From Helicobacter anseris (GTDB taxonomy: Bacteria; Campylobacterota; Campylobacteria; Campylobacterales; Helicobacteraceae), in contig JXTW01000007.1 of NCBI GenBank assembly GCA_004368235.1, positions 1-64,000 on the forward strand: a stretch of DNA of 64,000 nt, read 5' to 3'. The stretch's first letter is position 1, and each line of letters opens with the position of its first letter. The notes below the pieces were generated by a model. That model was not told the origin of the DNA. It saw only the letters and a list, made by a program, of their open reading frames with translations, and ran no database searches. Below are positions 53,509 to 62,691 of this stretch, one piece after another. The position numbers were made by a program, and so were the translations under genes.

Positions 53509-54174
53509 TTAAATGATTGACCCTAAAGTAGCGATTGCTATGGCAGCACATTCACTTTTTAGTGTTATATCACCAAGAGAAAGTTTTTTAATACAGATAT
53601 TTTGTTTTTCTTGATTGCTAAATCCTCCTTCAGGACCAATGATGATTCCGTTTTTAAAATCTTGATATTGCCCTATTGCTTGCCCTTCAAAGTCTAGCAT
53701 ATATGCGTTGGGATAATGAGTTATAACTTGATGGAAATCCTTGAGTATTTCTATTAACATTAGCGTATTTCTGCCACATTGTTCGCATGATTGTATAAGG
53801 ATTTTTTCTAGTTTTTCAAGATTAATTTTTTCATTTCTTTGGGATCTATGAGCATAAAATAGGGTTAGCTTTGCAATATTTAGCTGATTTAAAAAAGGTA
53901 AAGTATTATAAATAGTTTTTGCTTCGGTAATAGCCCAAATCAAGTGGGTATTTGTTTTTTTGGTTATATAGTTTTGTATGCCTATAAGTTTTAATTTAGC
54001 AGATTTTTTGTTAATTTCTAGATGGGTATAGGTATATATTTTATTTTCCATAAGGTTGCAGAAATTAAGATTTTCATTTTTATGAGTTCTGCGAGCAAGA
54101 TAGAGATGCCTAAATTGCTCTTCTTTGATCTCTAAGAATTCTAAACCTGCATTTTTATGATAACAGAATCTCAA
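53509..54174 (-). CDS. rsmE: 16S rRNA m3U1498 methyltransferase
   Basis: A 221-residue SPOUT enzyme. The SAM knot reads IIIGPEGGFSNQEK and the C-terminal SLGDITLKSECAAIAIATLGSII matches the RsmE LGxRILRxETA region. SCEQCGRN is the conserved middle motif. It overlaps the upstream membrane-protein gene by four bases, and the two genes probably share a transcript. Confidence 0.92.
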   Translation of the reverse strand: MRFCYHKNAGLEFLEIKEEQFRHLYLARRTHKNENLNFCNLMENKIYTYTHLEINKKSAKLKLIGIQNYITKKTNTHLIWAITEAKTIYNTLPFLNQLNIAKLTLFYAHRSQRNEKINLEKLEKILIQSCEQCGRNTLMLIEILKDFHQVITHYPNAYMLDFEGQAIGQYQDFKNGIIIGPEGGFSNQEKQNICIKKLSLGDITLKSECAAIAIATLGSII

Positions 54175-54596
54175 ACTTTAACTCCAAATATGCTTATAGC
54201 AAGGATAAGCATAATCAGTTGTATGCTATAAAGAAGTTTGCAAAATTTTACATAAGATTTCATACCAGATTCTGAAATGCGCGATATTTTTAGTAGATTC
54301 TTACGCTTGATTTCATAGATTGAAATAATAAGTAAAATAGCTAACATAGCTATAATTCGCCAAGAAAACTTAAATCCTAGCATCGCCCAAATGGATATAC
54401 CTGTCAAAAAAATAATGCTTAAAAGCAGGAAGATAAGTGGCATACAAAACCAGATTTTTTTATTTAACTTAGCATAGTTTTTTTCAAAGTATGTATTAAA
54501 AAGATTAAAAGCAAAAATGGGTAATAATAAAGATACAAAAATATGATGATAAAAAATAAGCGAAGAGATGGCTAAGCTTACACCATTAGATTCCAT
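54171..54596 (-). CDS. Small polytopic membrane protein before rsmE
   Basis: A 141-residue protein with four probable helices (about 11-29, 46-65, 71-91 and 120-138). I recognise no family motif. A gene like it lies between rsmE and hemH in H. pylori by memory, so it is likely conserved. Overlap with rsmE suggests coupling. Divergent from hemH over 105 bases. Confidence 0.7.
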   Translation of the reverse strand: MESNGVSLAISSLIFYHHIFVSLLLPIFAFNLFNTYFEKNYAKLNKKIWFCMPLIFLLLSIIFLTGISIWAMLGFKFSWRIIAMLAILLIISIYEIKRKNLLKISRISESGMKSYVKFCKLLYSIQLIMLILAISIFGVKV

Positions 54597-54701
54597 TTAA
54601 ACTCCTTGTTGTTGGGGTTTTGATTATAGCGTATTAACTTTATTTTAATACTATTTTTAATTTTATCAAAACATAAGGGGTGTGCTATAAAAGAAGGAGT
54701 A

Positions 54702-55625
54702 TTGCTTTTAAATATGGGGGGTCCCAATCACCTTAGTGAAGTAGAAATTTTTTTAAAAAATATGTTTGCTGATCCTTATATCCTTACATTAAAATCTGCT
54801 CTTATGAGAAAGCTTTTAGGCGGGATAATTGTAAAAAAGCGTCTAGAAGCCGCTAAAAATAACTATCGTGCTATTGGTGGAAAATCTCCAATTACCCCTT
54901 TAACTTTTTCTCTTACAAAAAAGCTTCAAGAGCTTGATTTAGATCGGTTTTATTCTTATGCAATGCGTTATACCCCTCCTTATGCTACTTTAGCATTAGA
55001 AGAGATGCGTCAGAAGGGTATAGAAAAAATTCATCTTTTTAGTATGTATCCTCAATATTCTAGCGCGACTACATTATCTTCTTTTGTTGATGTAAAAAAT
55101 GCTTTAAAGAAGTTGGATTATTCGCCTAAAATACGTGTGATTGAGCGATATCACAATCATTTAAGTTATATTAAAATGTGTGCGGATATTGTCCTCCAGA
55201 GGCTTGAAGATAGAAATGCAAATGATTTTGTTTTAGTATTTTCAGCTCATTCCTTGCCAGAGAGTTTTATTAAAAATAATGATCCTTATCAAAGGGAATG
55301 TGAAGAAAGTTTAGAGCTTTTGAAATTAGAATTTAAAAATAGAGATATAAGATTTAAGAATATTTTTTTATCATATCAGAGTAAAATTGGACCAGTAAAA
55401 TGGATAGGACCGAGTACAAAAGAGATATTATCATCATTAAAAGGAGAGAATGTCGTGATTTCTCCGCTTGGTTTTAGTATTGATAATTCAGAGACAATTT
55501 ATGAAATTGATATAGAATACAGAGAGTTGGCTAAGAAAGTTGGTATAGGCGAATTTTTGCTTTGCCCTTGTCCCAATGATTCATTAGAGTTTGCCAGATT
55601 GATTTTAGAATTACTTAAGGAGTGA
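54702..55625 (+). CDS. hemH: Ferrochelatase
   Basis: A roughly 307-residue enzyme that inserts Fe2+ into protoporphyrin IX. LLNMGGPNHLSEVEIFLKNMFADPYIL, VFSAHSLPESFIK (catalytic His) and FLSYQSKIGPVKWIGPST are typical. The TTG at 54702 gives an N-terminus missing the first beta-strand residues and sits only two bases after its AAGGAG. An ATA codon at 54687, with AAGGGG six bases upstream, would give MKEGVLLLNMGGP, the expected form; a non-standard start is possible. A lipoprotein gene follows two bases after the stop. Confidence 0.9.
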   Translation: MLLNMGGPNHLSEVEIFLKNMFADPYILTLKSALMRKLLGGIIVKKRLEAAKNNYRAIGGKSPITPLTFSLTKKLQELDLDRFYSYAMRYTPPYATLALEEMRQKGIEKIHLFSMYPQYSSATTLSSFVDVKNALKKLDYSPKIRVIERYHNHLSYIKMCADIVLQRLEDRNANDFVLVFSAHSLPESFIKNNDPYQRECEESLELLKLEFKNRDIRFKNIFLSYQSKIGPVKWIGPSTKEILSSLKGENVVISPLGFSIDNSETIYEIDIEYRELAKKVGIGEFLLCPCPNDSLEFARLILELLKE

Positions 55626-55627
55626 TC

Positions 55628-56239
55628 ATGGGCTTTAAATATTATATTTTTTTAATGCTGGCTGGAATATTTTTTTTAGGCTGCAAGGATAATAAAAAAT
55701 TAGATTCAAGCGATTTTTCATCTGGTAGTGAGGTTAGTCAGACCATAATGGCTAAACATGACAGCTTGGATAAGAATAGCTATAAAGGGCTAGAGCATAT
55801 TTTTCAAGATACAGGTACAATTCAAAGCAATGATAAATTTTTAATGTTGGTATTTGGTAAGAATAATTGCAGCTATTGTGAGAAGCTAAAAGAGGATATT
55901 AAAAAGGATTCTGATTTGCAAAGATATGTTAGTGCAAATTTTAGCCCTTATTATATTAACATTGATTATGAAAAAGTGCATCATTTTAACTTTGGTGAGG
56001 GGAAAGAAAAAGGGGAGGCAAATGTCCCTACTTCACAATTGGCTGCGCTTTATAGGATACATGCCACACCAACGACTGTTTTTGGTGATAAGGATGGTAG
56101 GACAATCTTGGTGATTCCAGGTTATTTACCTAATTATAAAAAGGTTTTAGAATTTATTGTTTCAAATACTTGGAAGAAGGCTAAAGATTTGCAAGAGAGA
56201 AATAAGCTTTTTGCAGATTATTTAGGGGCTTCAAAATGA
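55628..56239 (+). CDS. Thioredoxin-like lipoprotein for cytochrome c assembly
   Basis: A 203-residue protein with a lipoprotein signal (LAGIFFLGC, Cys21) and a thioredoxin-fold domain with active site NNCSYCEKL and cis-Pro in HATPTTVF. It resembles H. pylori HP0377, a periplasmic thiol reductase for apocytochrome c. The ATG at 55628 has AAGGAG five bases upstream. It overlaps ccsBA by four bases and follows hemH, placing heme synthesis and cytochrome assembly together. Confidence 0.88.
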   Translation: MGFKYYIFLMLAGIFFLGCKDNKKLDSSDFSSGSEVSQTIMAKHDSLDKNSYKGLEHIFQDTGTIQSNDKFLMLVFGKNNCSYCEKLKEDIKKDSDLQRYVSANFSPYYINIDYEKVHHFNFGEGKEKGEANVPTSQLAALYRIHATPTTVFGDKDGRTILVIPGYLPNYKKVLEFIVSNTWKKAKDLQERNKLFADYLGASK

Positions 56240-58992
56240 GATTTGTGCGGACTTTTTTTTGCAATTTTTGGATTATTATACCTATAGGATTTGTTTATGC
56301 ACTATCTTGTGGAGTCGCCACATTTATAGAAAATGATTATGGCACAATGATGGCAAATGCTATTGTTTATCGTTCTTTTTGGTTTAATCTTTTGCATCTT
56401 TATTTAGCCTTAGCTCTTTTTTTTAGTTTTATTTTTTCTTCAGCTTGGCGAGAGAAAAAATATGCTGTTGTTATACTCCATTTTGCATTTATCGTTATTA
56501 TTATTGGCGCAGCAGTTACGCGTTTTTTTGCATTTGAAGGGAGAATGCATATTAGGGAGAATAGTGAAAGTTTTAGCATTACTGCGAGTGAACCTAGTAT
56601 TAATATTATGGCTATGAAAGAAAATGGAGATAAAGAATTTTATTTTCTAGAAAAGACACTTTTAAGCGTGCTTGGCAGAAAGGATGAAACTATTCATTTT
56701 TTTGGTAAGCCACTTAAATTAAGCGAGTTTAAGGTAAAAAAGCTAAGTAATCATAAGAATGATGATACATTAGAAGTAGCTTTTAGTGCTTGCTATGATT
56801 CCATATGTAAGGATTATAAACTTTTAGGCAGCTCTGGTGATAATCTACAATTTGAGCGACAAGATTTTAATGGTATTAGAATTTTTATGAGTTATGGTTC
56901 TAGAGATATTCCACTTCCTTTTGGTTTAAGGCTTAAAAAATTTAACATTGAGCGCTATCCTGGATCCATGAGTCCTTCATCATATGCATCTGAAGTGGAG
57001 ATTTTAAATGCCAATGGTCAGATTATTAAGCCTTACCGCATTTTTATGAATAATGTTTTAGACTTTGAAGGGTATAGATTTTATCAATCCTCTTATGATC
57101 AGGATGAGAGGGGTACAATTTTATCAGTTAACAGGGATCCTGGGAAAAATATAACTTATCTTGGTTATGGGTTATTGATTTTAGGAGCTATACTTATTCT
57201 TTTTGCTAAAAATGGTCGTTTTCAAATTCTTGCTAAATTTTTACAGAATCAAAAAATGATTTGTGTTGCACTTATGTTTTTATTAGGGTTTTCATCGCAG
57301 AATTTGCGAGCAGAAAATATAACTCAAGATACAGAGCTAAGCAGTGAACAAAAGGCTGATTTTTTACAAACTTTTGCTAAAAACTCTAAACATCATACAA
57401 AGGAATTTTCTAAATTACAACTTCAAAATTTCTCTGGCAGGATAGAACCAATTGATACTATTGCCAATCAAGTAATTCATAAAATTACGCATAAAACTAC
57501 ATTATTTGGTATGGATGAAAATCAACTTTTTTTGGGAATGATGCTATATCCTCAAATCTTTAAAGACTTAAAGATGATTTTTGTTGGTAGGAATGAGGGC
57601 ATTAAGGAAATAATAGGTCTGAAAAAAAATGATAACTTCGCATCTTTTTCAGATTTTTATAGCCAAAATATTGGTTATAAACTTAATAATTATGTCCAAG
57701 AAGCTAATAGAAAAGATCCTGCTAAGAGGGATAGCTTTGATAAAGATATTTTAAAGATTGATGAGCGAGTAAATTTGGCTTATAGTATTTTTAGCGGGGT
57801 ATTTTTAAGAATATTCCCAATGCAAGATGGTGATGCTTGGCTAGATCCCTTAGGAGTAGCAAAAATGGGTGATGCGACAATAGCTCATGAGGTTTCTAAG
57901 CTACTTGGTGATGTATTTAAAGCATTTGATGCAGGTATTTTTAGAAATAATTGGAGTGAAGTCTCTTCTTCTTTGGAAGCTATAGCGGAATATCAAAAAG
58001 AGCATAGCCCAATGCTTTATTTGAGCGCAACAAAAGTAAGGGCAGAAATGTTTTTGAATTCAAGTAATATTTTTAGTAAGCTAATTGCCCCTTATTTGAT
58101 TATAGGTCTTTTATTTTTAATAAGCGTGATCATAGGGATGTTTAAAAATAAAACTCCAAATAGGGGAATAAAAATTTTTCTATATAGCCTGGCTATTGGA
58201 TGTGTACTAGTTCATACAATAGCACTGATTTTACGATGGTATGTGAGTGATCATTCTCCTTGGAGTAATGCTTATGAATCAATGCTTTATATTGCTTGGG
58301 CTGCGAGTATAGCTGGTGTGGTATTTTTTAGGCATTATTTTTTGGCAATTTCTGCAGCACTTTTCTTAGCAGGAATCTCGCTATTTGTTGCAGATTTAGG
58401 CTTTATGGATCCACAGATAACCCCTTTAGTACCAGTGCTTAAGTCTTATTGGTTAAATATTCATGTATCTATCATTACAGCAAGCTATGGTTTTTTAGGT
58501 TTATGTTTCATTTTAGGTGTAATGAGCCTATTTTTATTTATTTTTCGTGCACCTTCTCGTCCAAACATAGATAATTCGATTCAATCTCTTTATGCACTTA
58601 ATGAAATGGCAATGATTTTAGGCTTAATGTTTTTGAGTGTTGGAAACTTTTTGGGAGGAGTTTGGGCTAATGAATCTTGGGGGAGATATTGGAGTTGGGA
58701 TGCTAAAGAGACTTGGGCACTTATTTCAATTGTGATTTATAGCATTGTCTTACATTTGCGTTTTATGGGCTTTAAGAATATGCCTTATGCCTTTTCTGTG
58801 GCAAGTGTATTAGCTTTTTATGTAATTTTAATGACTTATTTTGGGGTAAATTATTATTTATCTGGTATGCATAGCTATGCTGCTGGAGATCCTGTGCCTG
58901 TGCCTATTTTTGTGTATTATTTTGTGGGGTTAAATATACTTTTGATTATCTTTTCTGCTCGTAAATATAGCTTAAAGGCATCCTGTGCCTAG
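56236..58992 (+). CDS. ccsBA: Fused cytochrome c synthetase CcsBA (system II)
   Basis: A 918-residue protein joining ResB/CcsB (residues 1-about 360) and CcsA (about 620-918). The CcsA part has the heme-handling WGRYWSWDAKE block (Trp815 onward) with conserved His residues in helices nearby; the central region is a large periplasmic domain. It moves heme across the membrane and attaches it to CXXCH. Single-chain CcsBA is characteristic of Campylobacterota. Overlaps neighbouring genes by four and eight bases. Confidence 0.94.
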   Translation: MRFVRTFFCNFWIIIPIGFVYALSCGVATFIENDYGTMMANAIVYRSFWFNLLHLYLALALFFSFIFSSAWREKKYAVVILHFAFIVIIIGAAVTRFFAFEGRMHIRENSESFSITASEPSINIMAMKENGDKEFYFLEKTLLSVLGRKDETIHFFGKPLKLSEFKVKKLSNHKNDDTLEVAFSACYDSICKDYKLLGSSGDNLQFERQDFNGIRIFMSYGSRDIPLPFGLRLKKFNIERYPGSMSPSSYASEVEILNANGQIIKPYRIFMNNVLDFEGYRFYQSSYDQDERGTILSVNRDPGKNITYLGYGLLILGAILILFAKNGRFQILAKFLQNQKMICVALMFLLGFSSQNLRAENITQDTELSSEQKADFLQTFAKNSKHHTKEFSKLQLQNFSGRIEPIDTIANQVIHKITHKTTLFGMDENQLFLGMMLYPQIFKDLKMIFVGRNEGIKEIIGLKKNDNFASFSDFYSQNIGYKLNNYVQEANRKDPAKRDSFDKDILKIDERVNLAYSIFSGVFLRIFPMQDGDAWLDPLGVAKMGDATIAHEVSKLLGDVFKAFDAGIFRNNWSEVSSSLEAIAEYQKEHSPMLYLSATKVRAEMFLNSSNIFSKLIAPYLIIGLLFLISVIIGMFKNKTPNRGIKIFLYSLAIGCVLVHTIALILRWYVSDHSPWSNAYESMLYIAWAASIAGVVFFRHYFLAISAALFLAGISLFVADLGFMDPQITPLVPVLKSYWLNIHVSIITASYGFLGLCFILGVMSLFLFIFRAPSRPNIDNSIQSLYALNEMAMILGLMFLSVGNFLGGVWANESWGRYWSWDAKETWALISIVIYSIVLHLRFMGFKNMPYAFSVASVLAFYVILMTYFGVNYYLSGMHSYAAGDPVPVPIFVYYFVGLNILLIIFSARKYSLKASCA

Positions 58993-60589
58993 AAAAAAGC
59001 AAGAGATGGCTAAACAAGAGGTTAGTCAAAATTTAAAACGCACAAAAACCTTAAAGAGTGGAGTAAAATCAGAAGCAAGGACTAAAAATACTAAAAATAA
59101 GCAGGGTGAGTGCCAAAGCGTTAATGATATTTTTAGTCAAGAACATAAGTATAACCAGTCTTCATGTTTCTTTAAAAAGATATTTAAGAGAGTATTATTT
59201 ATTTTTGGAGCTATAGTCTTGTTAGGGTTTATAGCGGGATATTTTTTATTTTATACTTCAGGAGGAAATCACTTATTAAAGTCTTATGCCCAGACAAAAC
59301 TTAACCAAACAAATTTGAATTTAGAATTAAAAAAATTAGCATTGAATGTGAATTTTATTGATGCTAGTTTGATTTATGATAATAAGCTTGAGATAAGATT
59401 ATTTGGCGATTTTAATATTTTTACCCAGAAAATGGAGTTAAAAATTGATGGTAAAAGTAGATCCTGGCAGTACCCTTTTAGTATTGAAGGTAATATAAAT
59501 GGAAATTTGAAGAATCTAGTTTTTAATCTAACAAGTAATATTGCCAAATCAAAAACTCATATTATTGCTGAGATGCAGCGTTATAGCCTACAACGGCTAT
59601 TTATAGATGCTAAAAGTGTGGCTCTAGAAGAATTTTTACCCTTATTTGTTGAAAATAATGTTATGGGAGGATTAGTTAATTTCACTTTTTATGGGAATGT
59701 GCAAACTAATGGCAGTTTTGAGTTAGATGTCAAAAATTTACGTGCGTTACGTAACCTTTCACATTTTTCTTTTCTTAATCAGGTATTAAAAAATAGTGCT
59801 TCTGGTAGCATTAAGGGTAAACTTGAAGGACGCAATATTACCCATGGTAGTGGGAGGATTATCTCCAGTGCTTATCAAATTGATTTTGCCAATATTATAG
59901 GGGATTTCAATAAGATTAAGTGGGATTATTTGGTAAAGATTCCTAGTTTAAAAATACTTAATCCATCTGTAAGAGATGATTTTCCAGTAGAGATTGAAGG
60001 GGTAGGAAGCTATGATAAAAAATGGCAGCTTACTCTAGCATCACAGAGTTTTGATGGTAAGATTGATGGAGAGATTGTTAATCATAAGTTATACCTTAAT
60101 TTTAATGATAATAATATTGCTAGATTGCTTGGATTTTTGCGGTTTCCTCAAGAGATTCAGGCTATTGTTAGTGGTAGGCTAGATTATGATTTAAGAGATT
60201 ATATAGGCTTTTTAAGAATGCAAGTTGACTCGCTAAAAATTCGTCATAATAAATTTTTTAATCTTATTAGACGATATAGTGGTTTTGATATTCAGAAAGA
60301 ACAATTTATGCCATTTGTGTTCATTTTAGATATTATGGGTCATGATGGTGTAGCTAGTTTTAATATTGAGGGAAATAATTTTGGACTTGAGAGTGAGAAC
60401 TTCAAGATTAATTTTTATGAGTTGGGTATAGAAGCACCTTTGAGTGTAAGTGTAAGGTTGAATGAAAATAAAAAGGCTAAATTAAACTTGTATTTGGAAG
60501 GTAATATTCATTCACCTAAAACTATTTTCGATTTAAGAGAGATTTTGCGTTTAGACAAAAATATTTTGAAAAATCTTAAAGTTTTTTAA
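58985..60589 (+). CDS. AsmA-like inner-membrane-anchored periplasmic protein
   Basis: A 534-residue protein. A lysine-rich N-terminus (1-65) precedes one helix (69-90) and a long beta-rich region of repeated strands (for example LNLELKKLALNVNFIDASLIYDNKLEIRLFGDFN), typical of AsmA/TamB-like proteins that help carry lipids to the outer membrane. Family membership is by pattern. The GTG at 58985 with AAAGG upstream overlaps the end of ccsBA; ATG at 59006 is an alternative. Confidence 0.65.
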   Translation: MPRKKQEMAKQEVSQNLKRTKTLKSGVKSEARTKNTKNKQGECQSVNDIFSQEHKYNQSSCFFKKIFKRVLFIFGAIVLLGFIAGYFLFYTSGGNHLLKSYAQTKLNQTNLNLELKKLALNVNFIDASLIYDNKLEIRLFGDFNIFTQKMELKIDGKSRSWQYPFSIEGNINGNLKNLVFNLTSNIAKSKTHIIAEMQRYSLQRLFIDAKSVALEEFLPLFVENNVMGGLVNFTFYGNVQTNGSFELDVKNLRALRNLSHFSFLNQVLKNSASGSIKGKLEGRNITHGSGRIISSAYQIDFANIIGDFNKIKWDYLVKIPSLKILNPSVRDDFPVEIEGVGSYDKKWQLTLASQSFDGKIDGEIVNHKLYLNFNDNNIARLLGFLRFPQEIQAIVSGRLDYDLRDYIGFLRMQVDSLKIRHNKFFNLIRRYSGFDIQKEQFMPFVFILDIMGHDGVASFNIEGNNFGLESENFKINFYELGIEAPLSVSVRLNENKKAKLNLYLEGNIHSPKTIFDLREILRLDKNILKNLKVF

Positions 60590-60600
60590 TAAGAGATATT

Positions 60601-61005
60601 ATGGATAAAAGGATTATGCGTTTCATTGCAAGAGAGCATATTATGCATATTGCTATTAGAGATAATGATGGGGTTTATAATGCTAGTTGTTTTTACGCTT
60701 TTGATAGTAAGAACTTAGCTTTGATTTTTAAATCTAATCCTACTAGTCATCATATTATATTAGCGCAGCATTCTCCTTATGTTGGAATTAGTATTGCTAG
60801 AAATGTTCGTATTGTGAGAAAAATACAAGGATTGCAGGCAAAAGGATTTTTTAGCCAAGCTAAAGATGAGCAGAAACAATGGTATTATAAGACTTATCCT
60901 TTTGGGCGTGCCATAGATGGTCAAATTTATGCGTTAGAGATTTTATGGTGTAAATATACAGATAATAGTCTTTTAATCTCAAAAAAACTAGAATATCAAA
61001 AATAA
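60601..61005 (+). CDS. Pyridoxamine-phosphate-oxidase-like (split-barrel) protein
   Basis: A 134-residue protein with the flavin split-barrel pattern IMHIAIRDNDGVYNASCFYAFDSKNLALIFKS and VGISIARNVRIVRKIQGLQAKG. It resembles the small YhbP/UPF0306 group, which may bind FMN or heme; activity is unknown. A weak leader precedes the ATG 11 bases after the AsmA-like gene. The PhnA-like gene follows ten bases later. Confidence 0.75.
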   Translation: MDKRIMRFIAREHIMHIAIRDNDGVYNASCFYAFDSKNLALIFKSNPTSHHIILAQHSPYVGISIARNVRIVRKIQGLQAKGFFSQAKDEQKQWYYKTYPFGRAIDGQIYALEILWCKYTDNSLLISKKLEYQK

Positions 61006-61014
61006 GGAGCAAAA

Positions 61015-61221
61015 ATGTTTAAAGATGCTAATGGAGCAGAACTGGTAAATGGAGATAATGTACAAATCATTAAAGATTTAAAGGCTAAGGGAGCTGGAAC
61101 CCTAAAGAGAGGAATGGTAATAAAAAATATACGTTTAGGTAAGTCAGAGGGCGAAGTAGAAGCAAGGGTAGATAAAATAGGCACACTAGTGCTTAAGACT
61201 TGTTTTGTTAAGAAAGTATAA
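61015..61221 (+). CDS. Short PhnA/YjdM-type protein (zinc ribbon absent)
   Basis: A 68-residue protein matching the C-terminal domain of PhnA/YjdM (DANGAELVNGDNVQIIKDLK, GTLKRGMVIKNIRL and a final LKTCFVKKV). The N-terminal zinc ribbon of the usual 110-residue form is missing. AAGGAG lies six bases before the ATG. Function unknown; despite the name, phosphonate use is unproven. A weak hairpin-like repeat occurs near 61271-61292. Confidence 0.82.
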   Translation: MFKDANGAELVNGDNVQIIKDLKAKGAGTLKRGMVIKNIRLGKSEGEVEARVDKIGTLVLKTCFVKKV

Positions 61222-61298
61222 GAGATAAAATATAAAATGTTTTCTAACATCATTATTAGCAAGTATTGATGGCTGCCTTTAAAATGACAGCCTAAGAT

Positions 61299-62228
61299 TT
61301 AAGATAAGTTTTGCAATTTCAACCACTCTAGCATATCTTGCAAATATTGCTGTTTTTTTGGTTCGTTAAAAACTTCATGGCGACAAGCAGGGTATAACTT
61401 AAGTGTTACATTCTCATATCCTTGTGCTTTGATGTGATTAACAGCTTTTTGTACCCCCTTGCCAAACTCTCCACATGCATCGTCTTTTCCACTTAAAAAA
61501 AGAATAGGTAAATTTTTATAGATGGTTTTTTTGGGATAAGGAGAGAAAACCTGATTTAATCCTTTGAATAAATTACCAAAACTATCCAAAGAAAATATAA
61601 AATGACATTTGCTGTCTAAATCATATTCTTTTACAACCTCATCATCGCTACATATCCAGTAAGATTGGCTTTTGCCTTTATGAGAGAATTTTTTATTAAA
61701 TTTACCAAGAGATAAGGAAAAAATAATTTTTTGGAAAAGTTTATATAAACTTTCTGTAAAACCTATTTTTTCAAATAAAAAACTAAGCTTTGAACCAATG
61801 ATGGAAAGTAAACTTGGTGATGGTGTACCAGATAATATTAGTCCATCAATTTTGTTTTCATAAAGTTGTAGAAATCTTCTTGATAGTAGTGATCCCATAC
61901 TATGACCCAATAAGATAATCTTGCAATTAGGATTCTCTTTTTTGATAATTTCATTAAGCTTGAGCATATCTTTTGTGGCCATTTCAAAACCATCTTTTCC
62001 CATATTACCAAGAGTGATAGGACCACCAATGCTATCACCATGTCCGCGATGATCATTGATATAAACTTTATAACCAGCTTTTGCTAGTGAGTTGGCTAGC
62101 CATATATAACGACCTTTGTGTTCTACCATTCCATGAGCGATTTGAATAATTTTATGATTAAAATTTTTTGGTTGGTAATAATCATAAACAATATTTCCAA
62201 AATCACTTTTAAAAGAATATTGTTGCAT
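61299..62228 (-). CDS. Alpha/beta hydrolase, lysophospholipase/monoacylglycerol lipase type
   Basis: A 309-residue cytosolic hydrolase. The nucleophile elbow is LLGHSMGSLLSRRF, the oxyanion region QIAHGMVEHKGRY, and DHRGHGDSIGG follows as in MGL/PldB proteins. The acid is in LSGKDDACGEFGKG and the His in YPACRHEVFNE. It probably frees fatty acids from lyso- or monoglycerides. The msrB gene is nine bases upstream on the same strand. Confidence 0.88.
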   Translation of the reverse strand: MQQYSFKSDFGNIVYDYYQPKNFNHKIIQIAHGMVEHKGRYIWLANSLAKAGYKVYINDHRGHGDSIGGPITLGNMGKDGFEMATKDMLKLNEIIKKENPNCKIILLGHSMGSLLSRRFLQLYENKIDGLILSGTPSPSLLSIIGSKLSFLFEKIGFTESLYKLFQKIIFSLSLGKFNKKFSHKGKSQSYWICSDDEVVKEYDLDSKCHFIFSLDSFGNLFKGLNQVFSPYPKKTIYKNLPILFLSGKDDACGEFGKGVQKAVNHIKAQGYENVTLKLYPACRHEVFNEPKKQQYLQDMLEWLKLQNLS

Positions 62229-62237
62229 AAGCTATCC

Positions 62238-62591
62238 TTAGATTTTTTTAAAGCGTATAGATAGGGAGTTGACACAATGGCGAGTATTTTTTTCTGTATA
62301 ACCCTCATTTCTAAAAACATGCCCTAGATGACCTCCACATTTAGCACAGGTAATCTCTATGCGCCTACCATCACTATCTAGACTTTCTTTTACCCCATCT
62401 TCAAAGCAATCATCAAAGCTTGGCCATCCACAACCACTTCTAAATTTTGCCTTTGAACTAAAAAGAGGATTATCACAAGCCCTGCAGATGTAAATCCCTT
62501 CTTCAAAATGATTATCATATTCACCACTAAATGGCGCTTCTGTACCCTTGTGGATTATAATTTGTTCTTCTTGTGGTGTGAGTTTATTCAT
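62238..62591 (-). CDS. msrB: Peptide methionine (R)-S-oxide reductase MsrB
   Basis: A 117-residue enzyme. [10 protein letters not shown] and [11 protein letters not shown] hold the substrate site and catalytic Cys106; zinc cysteines are 36/39 (CRAC) and 82/85 (CAKC). It repairs methionine-R-sulfoxide with thioredoxin. Standalone, whereas many Helicobacter carry an MsrAB fusion. Divergent from sppA by 100 bases and upstream of the lipase gene. Confidence 0.95.
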   Translation of the reverse strand: MNKLTPQEEQIIIHKGTEAPFSGEYDNHFEEGIYICRACDNPLFSSKAKFRSGCGWPSFDDCFEDGVKESLDSDGRRIEITCAKCGGHLGHVFRNEGYTEKNTRHCVNSLSIRFKKI

Positions 62592-62691
62592 ACTTTAATT
62601 CCCCTATAAGCTAAAGATACTAGCATTTTTTTAAATCTGCTAAGATATTAGCCTATTTTCTTATAAGAATCTAAATAAAGGTAGGATATTT

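Noticed and set aside
61271-61292. Hairpin GGCTG/CAGCC after the PhnA-like gene
   Set aside because: Five-pair stem with a twelve-base loop and no T run on either strand; too weak to call a terminator.
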